Shown here one piece after another: positions 46,601-58,299 of a stretch of 64,000 nt of DNA. A program made the translations under genes and the position numbers. The stretch's first letter is position 1; every line of letters starts with the position of its first letter. The notes under the pieces are model-generated. The model was not told the origin of the DNA and ran no database searches. It saw only the letters and a program-made list of their open reading frames with translations. The DNA comes from Cheilinus undulatus (lineage: Eukaryota > Chordata > Actinopteri > Labriformes > Labridae): NCBI RefSeq assembly GCF_018320785.1, contig NC_054866.1, forward strand, positions 35,131,000 through 35,194,999, given 5' to 3'.

Positions 46601-49600
46601 CAAAACCTCTGGGTTATGTTTCAGCCAATGTCACCGATCTGGACCCTGCTCACCTAACAGTCTGCTCATAGGGCGGCCAGATGGGTCGCTCCCACAAGTA
46701 GTCTATCCAGAGGCAGAGGTTCTGAGCCGCATTTGTTGGAGGCATTCACAGACTCTTGCTGACCAGTTCTGGTCCAGATTCATAAAGGGATACCTTCCTG
46801 GCTTACAGACCAGACAGAAATGGCACTCCTCCCCTCCTGAACTCCAAGAAAAGGCACTGGTCATGTTAGTGGATCCACAGTTACCTCGAGCCCTGTGGCC
46901 TATCGGACACGTTGCCAAGATCCATCGCAGTGATGATGGATTCATCTGCTCAGCTGATGTGAACATTAAAGGGCATATACACCGGACCTGTTGCCCAGTT
47001 GGTGATGTTACCAGCTCTTCCTGTCAGAGAGGATGACGCTTAGGACTCCTTTAGATCTACAAAATAAGCCTTTTACATGAAGCAAATGTGCACTGCACAT
47101 TCCGGGGCGGCTGTATAAAAGGCTCAGATATTTAGGGGTAGGTAGGGTTAACAGCTCATGCGCAAAACGTCACAGGCATGATGTTTTCAGCACGTAAGTC
47201 GCTAAGAATTCACTGCGGAGCCCAATGTGCCACAATCTGGGGCTTAAAGTTGTGCACAGTACTGTAAATTTGTAGCAGATATCAGAGGGAAAGTTAATAT
47301 CTGGTGTGCAGTCAGGGGCGGCAGGGCTAGCCCTGCTAGCACTGTTTAAAATGAAACTGGTATATTTTTTTCATAATTAAAAAGTTTTGCTGAAATGTAT
47401 GTGGAATCAGTCACTAGTCTGGTATGCATCTCTATCCAGAAAATGAATTGTTATATTTTGTGGCGCTGAACAGAAATTTGTCCTAAACGCATCACAGCTC
47501 CTTTTCTCTGCTTGGGGACAGCCCACCATAAGCCTGATTTATGCTTCTGCGTCGCTTCGACGGCGTAGCTACGCGTAGCCCTCTGTGTTGACACGGACCC
47601 CTACTCCATAGCCTGACGTGCACCTCCAAAAAATCCTAACTATGCGTCATGGTCACGCGGACCGCAAGGGCTGTGATTGGTCTGCTCAAAACGTCATTAC
47701 CATAAAAATTCACCCATTCTCAGCCTCGACTCCTTTGGTGGCTGTACAGACCACCTCCACAAACGTCTTCCCTGTTGCCTGCGCTTCAACATTTGCAACA
47801 AAAGAATTTGTTTGTCGATATCGATGAGCTCCAACTCCAAACACACCTGCTCCACCTCGGTCGCCATTGTTTACTGTGAACGGGAGATAAACAAGGATTC
47901 AGATGTGACCCCTCTGAAACCACACACACACACAGCCACACCCCCCTAGCAGCATGGCGGTGAATTGCAGAGCAACGTGTTCCCAAGATGCAAAACTTTG
48001 AATGGTCAAAGATGGAGTTGCATCGACGGCGTAGACCCATTGCAGAAGCATAAATCAAGCTTTTGGGCCAGTGGAGTTTTTTGTGCTTGCCTGGGTTCAA
48101 ATGAGTGGAGGTGATTGGCCCATGGGCAGGTTCAACACGATGACTCATTGTTGACCTGATATTATGGTAATGGCACTGGATTTGACAGCAAGCATTGACA
48201 GAGTTACGGACCTGCTTGGGGTGCCTTTTTCAAGGCACTTGTTTGCTGAAAAGAAGGAGATCAGCTAAACTAAATCTTAGCTTAGCTTAGCAAGAGGAGG
48301 ACCAAAGCCAACAAATGCTTTGTGCACCATTTAACAGCGGCCAATTATGATTACTATGAGTGGTTGACAGTAAGCCCGGAGCAGAACAAGCTGTTTAGCT
48401 GGACCTGTCTGCTCTCTGGTACAAGCCCTGGCACACGGCATAGCAGTGGACATAGCCATGTCAGCAGGTTCACCAGGGCAGCTGTTAAACCTCAGGTATC
48501 GGACCATCACATTATAAATGTCATTTGTTTAAAATCAATGGTTGTGGTCAGAGCGGTTCATCGGGAAGGTTTACAGGATGGATTTCATCCAGAAGTGATG
48601 GATGAGTGCTGGTTTTTTCTCTGGATAAGATTGGCGTTGCTTAAATATGCTTTTGGCGTTATTTCTAGGTCAAAAGTTAAACTATGTCGTACACTCTCCC
48701 ACGCATGTGCATGCACGAGCACACACACACAAACATTAAGAGGTGATTAATTTGCTTTCCACAGGAAATACTGTGGTCATGTGTTTGGCATGTATATTTA
48801 AAATAGCTTATTTTGGCTATTTAAAGTAACCTTGAAATAGTTTGGGGATATTTTTGAGTCTATAAAGAAATTAATTTAATTTTAGGAGGGATTCAGAAGT
48901 TTCCTCCATGGGTGTTGGTTACTGCTGGCCCTGATTGAAACTCCACCGCACACTACTGGTATCTGGTGATACTGATAGTTAACTTTTTAAAGTATTATCT
49001 ACCACTACTGATATCATGCCAATAATAATGTGCATCCCTACTCTTTGGGGTATACAAGATGGTTTGTTGTATTTCTTTTATTGCTTCAAACTGGGTCGAC
49101 AGATTTTAGGCCTGGACAATCATCGGGGGCCCATATTCTGTATTATCTGTATCGGTGTTTAATCTCACTATAAGCCCATAAGCTAACAGATGAAAAAATG
49201 CATTACTTTGGCTCCATGGCAATGTGTATTTCCTTATTGTTCAGTATTTGATCACTATTGTAATTTGATTGCTCTAGACATACATCTAGACATACAAAAG
49301 TCTCAAAACTTTTGCTCTTTAGCAGCTGATCTGCTAAATTGATTTCATATTGGTTTCAAATACCATTTATCGGTCTCATGAACTACTAATAATGGGTATC
49401 AGATCGGCCCTAAATATCAACAGTGGTCAAATCCCTATTTTAAACTTAATTTGCATCGCTGTTACTCTGCCTTGCAGCAAATACGCTTGTGTCATGTTAA
49501 TGTAGAGTACCTTGATTTATAATGCTTACTTTACCTTTCCTTTGCTGTATATCATTGAGGGGTTTACAAAAAATGACCAGTTAGATTCGACTTTGTAAAT

Positions 49601-50365
49601 CAGGTAGTCAGGGACATCCCCTTTATTTAAGTTTTGAAAAACATATAATTTTAAAGCTTTTAATTATGATGGCTTTGTAGAATACATTTTAACTGACTTT
49701 ATCTTCACAAAAAAAGTGATGCAAAATTTGAAAAAAAGGGTAAAACTTTTAGTGTGTACAGTTTAATTCTTAATGCCTTTTTACTTCTTACCTTAAATCT
49801 CTCATGGTAGTAAATCTTCCATGCAATGCAGACATGCAGTGCACCCCACCTCCCTCGTTTCTGCAAGAAAAAATGAGAAAAAATGTGAGAGCTGAACTTA
49901 AAAATGTACTCATTATCAAATTACTTAGGTAAAATAGTTTAACTATCATACATTTTGGTTGCTGATTTGACACGTCATGTTTCGGCCAGTGTATTTCAGA
50001 CTCACTGGGCTGAAAGACGTCTGTGTTCTCTGGAAAGTGGCGATGGGAGCAAACAAGGGCCGGACTGTCCCTCTAGAAAAGTGTGTCTGAAACTGCAGCA
50101 CGAAACAAAAGGTAAATTCAAATTATTCTTGGTTACAAAGAAATAACATTCAAGAAGTGGCTTCAGGTGATAAAAGTGCAAAACAGGATCAAAACAAATA
50201 AACTGCTGATAAACTTGTGAAACATGAGCTTACATTATTGTCCTGAGTTTCCATTGGTGCAGAGGGAATGGTCACAGGTTGGTGCAGAAAGGGAGTGAAG
50301 GCGTGAAGGTGAGCGTGCTGAATCATCTGATGTTGATGAACCAGGAAGGGCAAATTAGAAGAGAA
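40646..50365 (-). CDS. Divergent AUTS2/fibrosin-family protein, 3' exons
   Basis: Exons on the - strand in transcript order: 50365-50234, 50092-50006, 49860-49792, 41602-41512 and 41436-40646 (stop at 40646-40648). All join in phase with good splice sites and give 389 residues. The first has a His-rich stretch ending HAHLHAFTPFLH, matching the AUTS2 HQH..HTFTPFPH region. The third, RGRWGALHVCIAWKIYYHE, matches the AUTS2/FBRS signature GKW-A-HV-IAW-IYHH, followed by ERFK-KMQ as in the family. The last exon is charged (KREELEHPHELQKEKPDDKE) and has YPGAELHPYQTIWDSKKADL, comparable to the family's YPSFHWDPIRDPLRD region. AUTS2 proteins join non-canonical PRC1 complexes and recruit CK2 and p300. 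The Gly/Pro-rich central part of AUTS2 is largely missing and overall divergence is high. The upstream exons are not found. Whether it is fbrs, an auts2 paralogue or a fish-specific branch is open. Confidence 0.75.
42160..42720. repeat. Degenerate CAAATTCCCC-type repeat block
   Basis: Repeated CAAATTTCCCC, AAAATTCCAT and AAATTCCCAAA units. The reverse complement of about 42395-42420 (GGTGTTTTGGGGAAATTTG) closely matches 38172-38190 (GATGTTTTGGGGGAAATTTG), so the two blocks are inverted relatives on either side of the 3' exons of the AUTS2-like gene. Confidence 0.6.
43394..44146 (+). mobile_element. Probable BEL/Pao long terminal repeat
   Basis: It starts TGTTACAGCCACAGCTGTAC after a purine-rich run (AAGGGGAGGGG) and ends GAGCAGGGTTATAACA, so it has TG..CA termini and is about 750 bases long. 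It stands about 200 bases upstream of BEL/Pao pol remnants in the same orientation. No second LTR was found downstream, and the flanking 5-mers do not match. Confidence 0.55.
44348..47035 (+). pseudogene. BEL/Pao retroelement pol remnant
   Basis: Broken + strand frames in order. Reverse transcriptase: FEWQVLPFGTTCSPCCATNS near 44448-44510, then the YVDN active-site variant near 44569. RNase H-like: about 45115-45500, with LWSDSSTVLTWLQS (45334-45375) and an H..DAANNPAGDLTRG motif. Integrase: a zinc-binding-like area at 45990-46120, a later VWERKVRSVKSALYA segment at 46483-46530, and a C-terminal domain ending near 47035 (ALWPIGHVAKIHRSDDGF at about 46891-46944). At least six frameshifts or stops break it, and gag and protease are not recognised. 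Related 30-60 base flanks occur at 42837-42866 with 44147-44185, and at 47112-47180. Confidence 0.8.
47531..48061. mobile_element. Non-autonomous DNA element with TGATTTATGCTTCTGC termini
   Basis: The left end AGCCTGATTTATGCTTCTGC and the right end, in reverse complement AGCTTGATTTATGCTTCTGC, are near-perfect inverted repeats. Both are followed by a CGACGGCGTAG block (GACGGCGTAGCTACGCGTAG on the left, CGACGGCGTAGACCC on the right). Length 531, richer in GC and CpG than its surroundings, with no transposase. The superfamily is uncertain, possibly PIF/Harbinger. Confidence 0.75.
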
Positions 50366-53300
50366 CTGCCAAGATACGTAAGAAGAAAATGCACTTTATG
50401 ATGGCAGAAAAATACAGACATTTTTTACACTGTATGTGCAAACTTTAAAGCACACCAAATCATTTATGACTAATGGAATTTATAACTCACTTCAGACGAA
50501 AATATTAAAATGCGATAACTATCAAGCAAGCTTTGCAATAGAGTGCCGTATAATGAGTCCTAAAACCAAGAAATGTTTCTTGAGTGTCCACTTAAAGCTA
50601 GCTGCAGAAGCACCAGAAGTCATACAAACCAATGCCAATTTTTACAGCAGAAATAAACATGTTTTGAGCCTGGTTAAAAAACAACACAGTTTTCATTGGA
50701 ATACTTAATGCCTTTTTGTGAACACACTGCTCAGGGGTGATTTTTTAAATAACTAATCCATTTTGGTTTAAACAAGGATATTGATTTCTGCATAGTAAGG
50801 GGCTTCAGGGTCTGATGTACAGTAGCTGGCATTGGATTACTGCTTTTCAGGAAGTTAGAGTACAACTTCAGCCCCACTTCTTTGTTTCTAAGAGGGGTCT
50901 GGCTGTAGTACACAGCTCTCAGATGCAGACCACTAAAGTGAAATGTCTTTCAAAAATACTCTTTCTCTGTCAGAGTAGAAGCGACAAAACTTGCAGGTAC
51001 AACATATTTCAAGTTTTAGATCTTTTTTCAATTCAGCTGTATTCATAAACAAAGCCTTGCATTTAGATTCATGAAATAACCACACTGCAAACAAGGTCAG
51101 AGGTTAAACCGGGATTATATTATGTATAGACTTGTTTTAAAAGGAGTTCTGCAAACAGTGGCTTGCTTTAGTCTCATTAACTTCAGCTAAAGCCAGTGTA
51201 GCTATGCTAGCTATAGAGTTGCCAACCTTTCTTTAAAATAATCAATTATTTCCCCATTTTGAAACTAAAGTGCATGTTCCTTACTGAATTGATGAGGAAC
51301 ACCTTTTGTTTCTTATTTTTGACCTATTTAAGGATTAATGTCTTTATAGTTTTCATACTAATGAAATCATCACAGCTGCTGCTCTGTCTCCGCTTGCAGT
51401 GTTGTTCATTGACCAAAGGGAAGCATCAAATTTCCACCATGCCTGTTCTCATTGACCAATAAAAAAACATTTTTAATGTTATTGCCCCATGGGTGCTATG
51501 ATACTGCAGAGGCGAGACTTTTGAAAAACATGTCTGACAGGAAGACCACTCCAGTGGTAGCCAAGAAGAGAAGGCTGCAAAAGTATCGCACTGATCGGGA
51601 GAAAAAAAGAGAGGCTAGCAAATGTGGGAGAGAATGTTTATAAAGACACCTGTGTTGTATGTTGCAAGATTTTCTTGATTTCTCATGTGAGAATTACCGG
51701 TGTTATGCAACATAAATCAGAGGAGCAACACAAAAAAGAGAAAGAAGCTTCAGAGGAGCAAGGGGGTTATTTCAAAGTTTTTCATCTGACAGACTTTTGT
51801 GGTGGCTGACATGGTATGTATGTGTGTTGCTAATAAACATGTTGAATTTATTAAACCCTGACCTTACTGAGACTTGCAGTGACGTGCAAAAAAGTTGGAT
51901 GCTTAATTGTGATGATGCTCAAGTCAGTCAACTGTGGTACAGTTCCTTTGCAGCTGAGCGTTAGCTTTTTACTGACACAAATTGCATTAAAGTCTAAAAG
52001 TAGCAAAAATTTGTGAAGATTATCCTGATGATGAACAAAGCATTTTTTCAGCACAGATCATACTCTCAGCAACAATCCAAAAAAAAAAAAAGGTTTTATT
52101 TTTTTATGCAATGCTACCTTCCATGTTAGCCTACAAAAACACATTATCCTCTGCATGCAGTCCTCTTGAGCATACATTGCTTTGCAAAAAATACTGAGGG
52201 CAATGACATCCACTGAAGGCGTTGGTCACGGTTCAAAAATACTATTTCTGATGAACAACTTTAAAGTTACAGTAAAACTGAAAATATTAGAATCATCTAA
52301 CAGTCACAGTTTGTACCGAATCACATGCTTCTGTACTAAATAATAATAATGTTGAGTACATTAGTGTAAATAGTGTTTAAACTGAGAAGTATGCTCATAT
52401 GCAGTGAACTACTGGCTCACTAAAAACCACCCAAAAATTGAATTAGGAACAATGGATGCAGTGCACCCTCAGTAAATGACGTAGTTGTGATGTAGCGGAT
52501 GTTGTGCTGTTAGTGAGCTAGTGTGCCAGCTGACATTAGCATCTGCTTGCTAGCTGACTCATTTCGCAACGGCAGCAGTTTTCAATCAAGAAAAGGGCAT
52601 TAGATGCTAAATAAGTTAATTTTTTAAAGGGAAAAGAAATAAAAGTTATGTGAATGTAATATCCAGCAAATTTCTGTTTAAAATTTGCTGTTTAAAAATC
52701 AGCTAGGCTACTTTCTGTTAGCAGAGGGAATAATGTTCAAATTCATTCAGGGGCAATGCTAACCCGCTGTGATCACTGTATTTAAGTATACCGTAATAAA
52801 GTATGCCAAAAAAAGTATGGAATTTGAGACACACTATGTGATTTATTGGTAAAGTAAAAACATGACAGTGTAAGAGACCCTCCTTATGCATGAATAAAAG
52901 GCTTAATCCAGGCCACTAAGAGTACAGTGATTTTATATTCAGGTGATTGACTAATTCAAAAATACTTATAAATATTATGTTTTGTTTTCACCAAGGTTGT
53001 TTTACAAAATGTTACTAAATATTACACACTGTACCTTTAAGAGAGACATGCTGCAACTAATAAAGTCGATGCTTATTCTTCTTCCAAATAAAGTCCACTT
53101 TTCCACACTAGCAGCTGTTTCTTTACACCTCCTGATTAACAGCTAACAACAATCTTTTGACAATCAATTTCTTTAACAAAAAAATTATAAAGGCGAAGTG
53201 TTTTTCAATGAGTTTAAATGTCTGTACGTATACATTTCAGGCAATTTGCCTGGCAAATCCTGAGCAAATTACAGCATCCTGTTAGAATGCATTACAGACT

Positions 53301-55529
53301 TTAAGCCAATTGAGGCATTCAGTGTGCCAATCCATTTGTTTAATTTTGGTTACAATCCAGGAACACATGATTAGTAATGCTGTTAGTGAATGAGAGCACA
53401 GCCATATGCAGCCTGTCTGTACTGGATTTAAACAGTTGAAAAAGAGGCAGAATAACTATTATGCTTTAGAGAATGTGTGATTGTGCAGGAGAAAGCATAA
53501 TTAAGGAATATTTTTCAAAAAAAACTGCAAAAATGTGTTTGTTGGATTTATAATTAAGCATATTACCAAACATTTTTCTATGCTAATGGCTGATTACAAC
53601 AGATATTTTTATTTTCAGCCATCAGAGGTAACTAATAAGTGAATCAGCTTATTATTTGGAACCATTTTTATTTAAAAACTTTATTTAAACCTCAAACTAA
53701 GTGAGCAGTTTCCCACTTCTTTTATCTTTGCTTGGACAAGCCGAAAGTAAGTATGTGCTACAAGAACTTTAATTGTAATGTTGGACAGTTCTTGACAACA
53801 TATTTGACTCTTTTTTAAAGGTTACTTTGATTGAAAATTATAGAAATAATAGCAAACATGATGCCTCTTGCTGCCATTGTGTTCTCCTTCTTGACACATG
53901 AAATGAATGCAATGAATTAAAACTGACCTATAATATGCCATTAACTTTTTATGAGATTATTGATTATATCTATTTCAAGCCTCTTGTTATTCTATAGACA
54001 CCCCATTATTTTAATCACTGAGAGACAAAGATGAATCCTCCTTCCCTGCATTAAGATTAAAATAACACAGTGCATTGGTTTCAATGACACAACACATTTT
54101 CCCCCAAAGATCTTCTTCCTGTGCCAGAGTTTCTCCTCCATCCTCCTGTTTGTGCCCTTAAACCGCTCTAGGCTTCAGCAATCCAATCACCTCATTCCTC
54201 CCTTCTCATAAATACAAGATTAGCTGGAGGTTACACATCCTACGTTCTTTCAATTTCGTCCATGTCAGCGTGCCATAGAAATCTCTTAATCTCATAGAGG
54301 AGCTGTTAGGAGCACAAACAGAGTAAATGAGGCATCAGAAGCAGCTCACTGTGTCACCTGAGGTCACGGAGACCCCTGCCTCTCACACCTAATACTGAAC
54401 ACTCGCCATCAATTATCAGCCTCAGTGCTTTATCACTTGAAGTCTGACTACTAACAGCTAAAAATGTTTACAATTTTGGAGAAAATTCTGATTTTCTTAG
54501 TTTGATGCAATTAAAATTGTACTGTATGTCTTTCAGTCTAGACTGTCTGACAAAAGGGACCTTCAAAGGCATCAGAGTAGCTGCTAGAAATTGAAAATAG
54601 AAGTTTTTCCACTGTTTTTTTTCTAATAGACCTGCAATTAGCCAGACCATCAGATGGTAGATTGATTTTTTGACACACAAAAGTAACCAGCTTTTAAATA
54701 GCCATGCATTAATGCATATTAAAACAAAATCAGTGAATGAATGGGAACAAAAAAAACAAATTATCTTCTTAGTTTAAATGCAAAAGAAGTGGAACACAAG
54801 ACACTGAAATGTTAATTGGCTTGGTAGCTTTTTTGTTTTTTAGACTAGACACTTTAAAATTGCACTTTTTCCTTATCCTAAAAACCCCAACACATTCTTA
54901 CCTGTGTGCTGCAGAGAAGTGAGTGCAAACTCCAGATTAGTCCAGCCTCTTAATCAGCCAACAAAGAGAAGATAAAGACTTTAAAAGTGTCCTCTCCTAC
55001 ATATACATACCAGACTCAATAGATGTCTTCATACAGTAGGCTGAATTTTCTCAAAAAGCTTTTAAAAACAAAAAATCAAATCAAATCCTTTCCCAGACTG
55101 TGTTGAGTGCAGCAGGAACGCCTGTCATAGCCAGTGTCAGCTGTCTGCTGCCCGTGTGGACAATTAGTCAGTGTTACTTACCAACACCAGAAAAGATCAT
55201 TAACTACTCCTAATGGCTTAACTTTATCCCATCAGCCCCCTAAACCCTTCTGATTCAGTTTAGAGAGACAGCTTATGTGAAAACAGGATGGCCTTTCTCG
55301 AAGAGGTGCTGCAGCAAAATCTATTCGTGCTTTGTTAATGTATTCAGACTGTAAACAGCTGTCTAATGCAATGATCATAGAGTCTATAGGGCTCACTGAT
55401 GTAGGAATAGACAATGTCTATGACCACAGAAAAAAGACTGAACATGAAACAAAGACAAGTATTTGACATTTACAGTTGTTAACATAAACATGAGTGTTCA
55501 TTGCCAGATTTTTTTCTCTTTCTAAAAAG
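50366..55529. other. Gene-poor region upstream of the visible AUTS2-like exons
   Basis: This should contain introns and perhaps 5' exons of the AUTS2-like gene. A weak - strand exon candidate lies at about 54911-54956 (NLEFALTSLQHT before a GTAAG donor), but I cannot tie it to the family. Stretches 53250-53480 and 54060-54420 have balanced, non-repetitive sequence and could be conserved non-coding elements; this is only an impression. Confidence 0.3.
50890..51215. mobile_element. Foldback element with AGCTAA-rich core, copy 3 (truncated)
   Basis: It begins AGAGGGGTCTGGCTGTAGTA, continues through the shared CAGCTGTATTCATAAACAAAG, CACTGCAAACA and GGTCAGAGGTTAAACCGGGA blocks seen in copy 4, and reaches AGCTAAAGCC/GCTAGCTATAG core units before the homology stops. 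The right arm is missing. (Quoted blocks are trimmed.). Confidence 0.6.
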
Positions 55530-57177
55530 TGCGAGGGGGTCTGGCTGCACTTCTCTGATGGACTCCAACAGACCCTTCATTTTCTATTTCACAAGGAAAC
55601 TGGTGTAATATGCCTTTTACGTGTAATAACAACTTTTAATGGATTTTTTTTTAAATTCAGCTTTATTCATAAAGAAAGTCTGGTAGTTACATTCTTAAAA
55701 TAAACACATTGCAAACATAGCAGACTAAGAAACATTTCATAAATAAAACCAAGAAAAAGGTCAGAGGTCTAATCTGGGATTAAATTATGTATACAATACA
55801 ATACAAGAACTTTATTTTTTATTTCAACTTTATTAATTTTAACTTTATTTATTTATTTTATATTTTTATTTTTTTAAAGGAACTTTTTGTACAGACCCAC
55901 TTTAGAATTAGTTACACAGAGGCTTCTTTAGCTTTGTTAGCTTTAGCTAAAGCTAACAAAGCTAAAGTAGCTACATTTATATTACTACATAAGCCAATGT
56001 AGCTACTTTAGCAATGTGAGCTTTAGCAAACATACTTTAAGATAACGTAGCTACGTAGAGAACTATTAGGGGTGGGAGAAAAAATCGATACATCATAGTA
56101 TCGCGATATTTTGTCTGGTGATACATCGTATCGTCTCGTCCACCAAGTATCGATTTTTTCAAGGTAATTGCTCATATGAAAAGAAACCTTTGATAATGGA
56201 AAACTAAAATCAATTGTTTGTCCAGTGAGGTCAGCAGAGGTGGCGGTCATAGAGCAGGAGAAAGTTAGTACAACAAACATGGCAGCACCAGAAGGACATT
56301 AGGAATGCAAGCAGGGCACGAATGAATGAATTGCAAGAAGTGCTACATGAAAATAAAATACTGCGAAAATATGACAAATATGAGGGCAAGAGTAATGCTA
56401 AATCAGCTGAACAGCTGAAAAAATGGTAAAGATCCCAGTTTATTGCAGTATACGATATCGCCATACCCACTGTATTGCAAAATGTTGAAAATCGCAATAT
56501 CAAATCGTGACCCAAGTATTGTGATAATATCGTATCGTGGGGCCACTAGTGATTCCCATCCCTATGAGGTACATAGCAAATGTAGTTATGTAGCTAAGCT
56601 CTCAAAGCGGCTACATAAATTATGTATCTATGTAATCTGGGCAGCTAAGTTGGCTTAAGATATGTTTGCTAAATTTCATGTTGCTAAGGCTAACTAAGTT
56701 ATAGATAACTGAGCTATGAGGCTAATGTAGCTAAAGTTGCTAAAGCTAAGCTCACAAAGGAGCAACATAAAAAATGATTGGTACATTATGTAAATAGCTA
56801 TATTAGCTTTTTTTCTAAAGCTTGTGTTGCTTTAGCCAACTCAGCCACATTGGTTTCTGTAGTAATGTTAACTATGTAGCTATGTAGCTATGTTAGCTTG
56901 GGCTAAAGCTAAGGAACCATTCATCTTTCATGTAGTTACTTCTAAATGAGTTTATACATAATTTAATCCCAGATTAGACATCTGATCTTTTCTCTGTTTA
57001 ATTTATATATTGCTTAGTCTTTAATGTTTGCAGTGTTGTTATTTCATGAATGTAACAGCCAGACTTTATGAATTAAATTTGACTTAAAAAAAAAAAATCT
57101 AAAACTGGAAATAAGTTGTAGTGGCAAATTTCGGCACCTCCATACCTCCTTTCTTAGATATAGCCAGACCCCACTCT
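55530..57177. mobile_element. Foldback element with AGCTAA-rich core, copy 4 (long)
   Basis: The left end GAGGGGGTCTGGCTGCAC and the right end TAGCCAGACCCCACTC are inverted. The arms extend at least 250 bases inward: the left AGTCTGGTAGTTACATTCTT..GGTCTAATCTGGGATTAAAT is mirrored by the right AATTTAATCCCAGATTAGAC..TGAATGTAACAGCCAGACTT. The core is dense in AGCTAA/TTAGCT and is split by another element at 56067-56564. Confidence 0.75.
56067..56564. mobile_element. hAT-like element nested in foldback copy 4
   Basis: The left end TAGGGGTGGGAGAAAAAATC and the right end, reverse complemented, TAGGGATGGGAATCACTAGT are inverted. Both sides then carry CGATACGAT/ATCGTATCG blocks near the termini. A left-end relative (GAGGTGGGAGAAAAAATCAA) occurs near 973. 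About 500 bases with no intact transposase; the target duplication is not clear. Confidence 0.6.
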
Positions 57178-58299
57178 TTAAATTCTTTTTTATTGCTCTT
57201 AAATTGTTAAAACCCACTGAAAAATGTAAAGGGTGACAAGTAGTGCTGATTTCTGACAAATAAAAACACAAACCCAGTGTACTACCCTTAAAAGTATGTG
57301 CATTTCTGTCTGTGGGTTTGCACTGTGGATTGGTCTAGAGGAACATATGAAAATGAGGAAAAATGTAAAACAACTTCGAAAAGTTAAATATATTTAAAAA
57401 AGCTATTTTTGAAAGGTATAGAATCACAGGAGGAGAGCCAGGTGTTGCTTAAGGGCTGTTCAATTAATCCTCATGAAGGAATTGTTATTCTATGTTAGTA
57501 TCATTATTATTATCACTTTTTTTCTGTTGGAACTGTTGGACTTGCAGACTTATGGACTCATCATGTATTGAGATACACATCTGGTATCATGTTTGTCTCT
57601 GTTGACTTTGCCACACTTCAGAATGAATGGGAGGATGAGTGAGTGAATGAATGAGGGGGTGGGTGGGTGAGGGGGATTTAGGGTAAAGAGTAATAGAAGC
57701 ACATGGTGGTTATTATAAAAGGAGAGTAAGTGGGGTAGGACTCAAAAAGCTTCTGCTTCTTCCTACTCCTTTTCGAACTTGTGAATTGCTGTATTTATTG
57801 GTTGTATGGCATTATAGAATTGAATACCATTAAATAGAAATATTTTTTGTTTTTTTTATTTTCAATTTTTGTTTTTCCAAAATAAATAACTTTAGAAATA
57901 TATAAATAAATAAATAAATGAATGAATAAAATCAGGAAAATTGGAGATATTAGGTTTTTGGCCCAACACCAGCAAAATGAGAATTTGAATCGATGAGCCC
58001 AAAACGATCTTCTTTTTTTTTTTAAACTTAAAGCTTTAATATTTTTATACTTTAAAGTTTGATGATATGTTTTGTACTAAATTGGGTCCTTTCTGTCATA
58101 TTGCCCTCTGAAGTCACAGAACTAAGTGGGCTTAGTGTTTGCTGTAAAGCTGTGTCAACTTTAAAACTCGTAACTTGTGGTTTGGATGGCCATGGGTCCA
58201 ATATGTAATGACATATTTAATCATTTTTCATATTTAATCAGGCCAAACATAAATATGTTCCCCATCATCTGAATACAGCTCTTATATATTTGAGTGTTA

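Larger units (their letters stand above)
41603..49791 (-). other. Large intron of the AUTS2-like gene, filled by repeats
   Basis: The intron separates the GRWGALH exon (49792-49860) from the KMQREDQ exon (41512-41602). It holds the degenerate block 42160-42720, the BEL/Pao remnant 42837-47185, and a non-autonomous element 47531-48061. 48960-49045 ends with TGATATCATGCCAATAATAA, a short hAT-like terminus. A + strand frame at 42837-43220 is not supported as a gene. Confidence 0.65.

Noticed and set aside
47618-48148. Overlapping frames of 69-120 codons on both strands
   Set aside because: They fall inside or next to a non-autonomous, GC-rich transposable element; none resembles a protein family.
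54911-54956. Extra upstream exon for the AUTS2-like gene (NLEFALTSLQHT)
   Set aside because: Splice signals are acceptable but the residues do not match the family and the acceptor is weak; kept only as a note.
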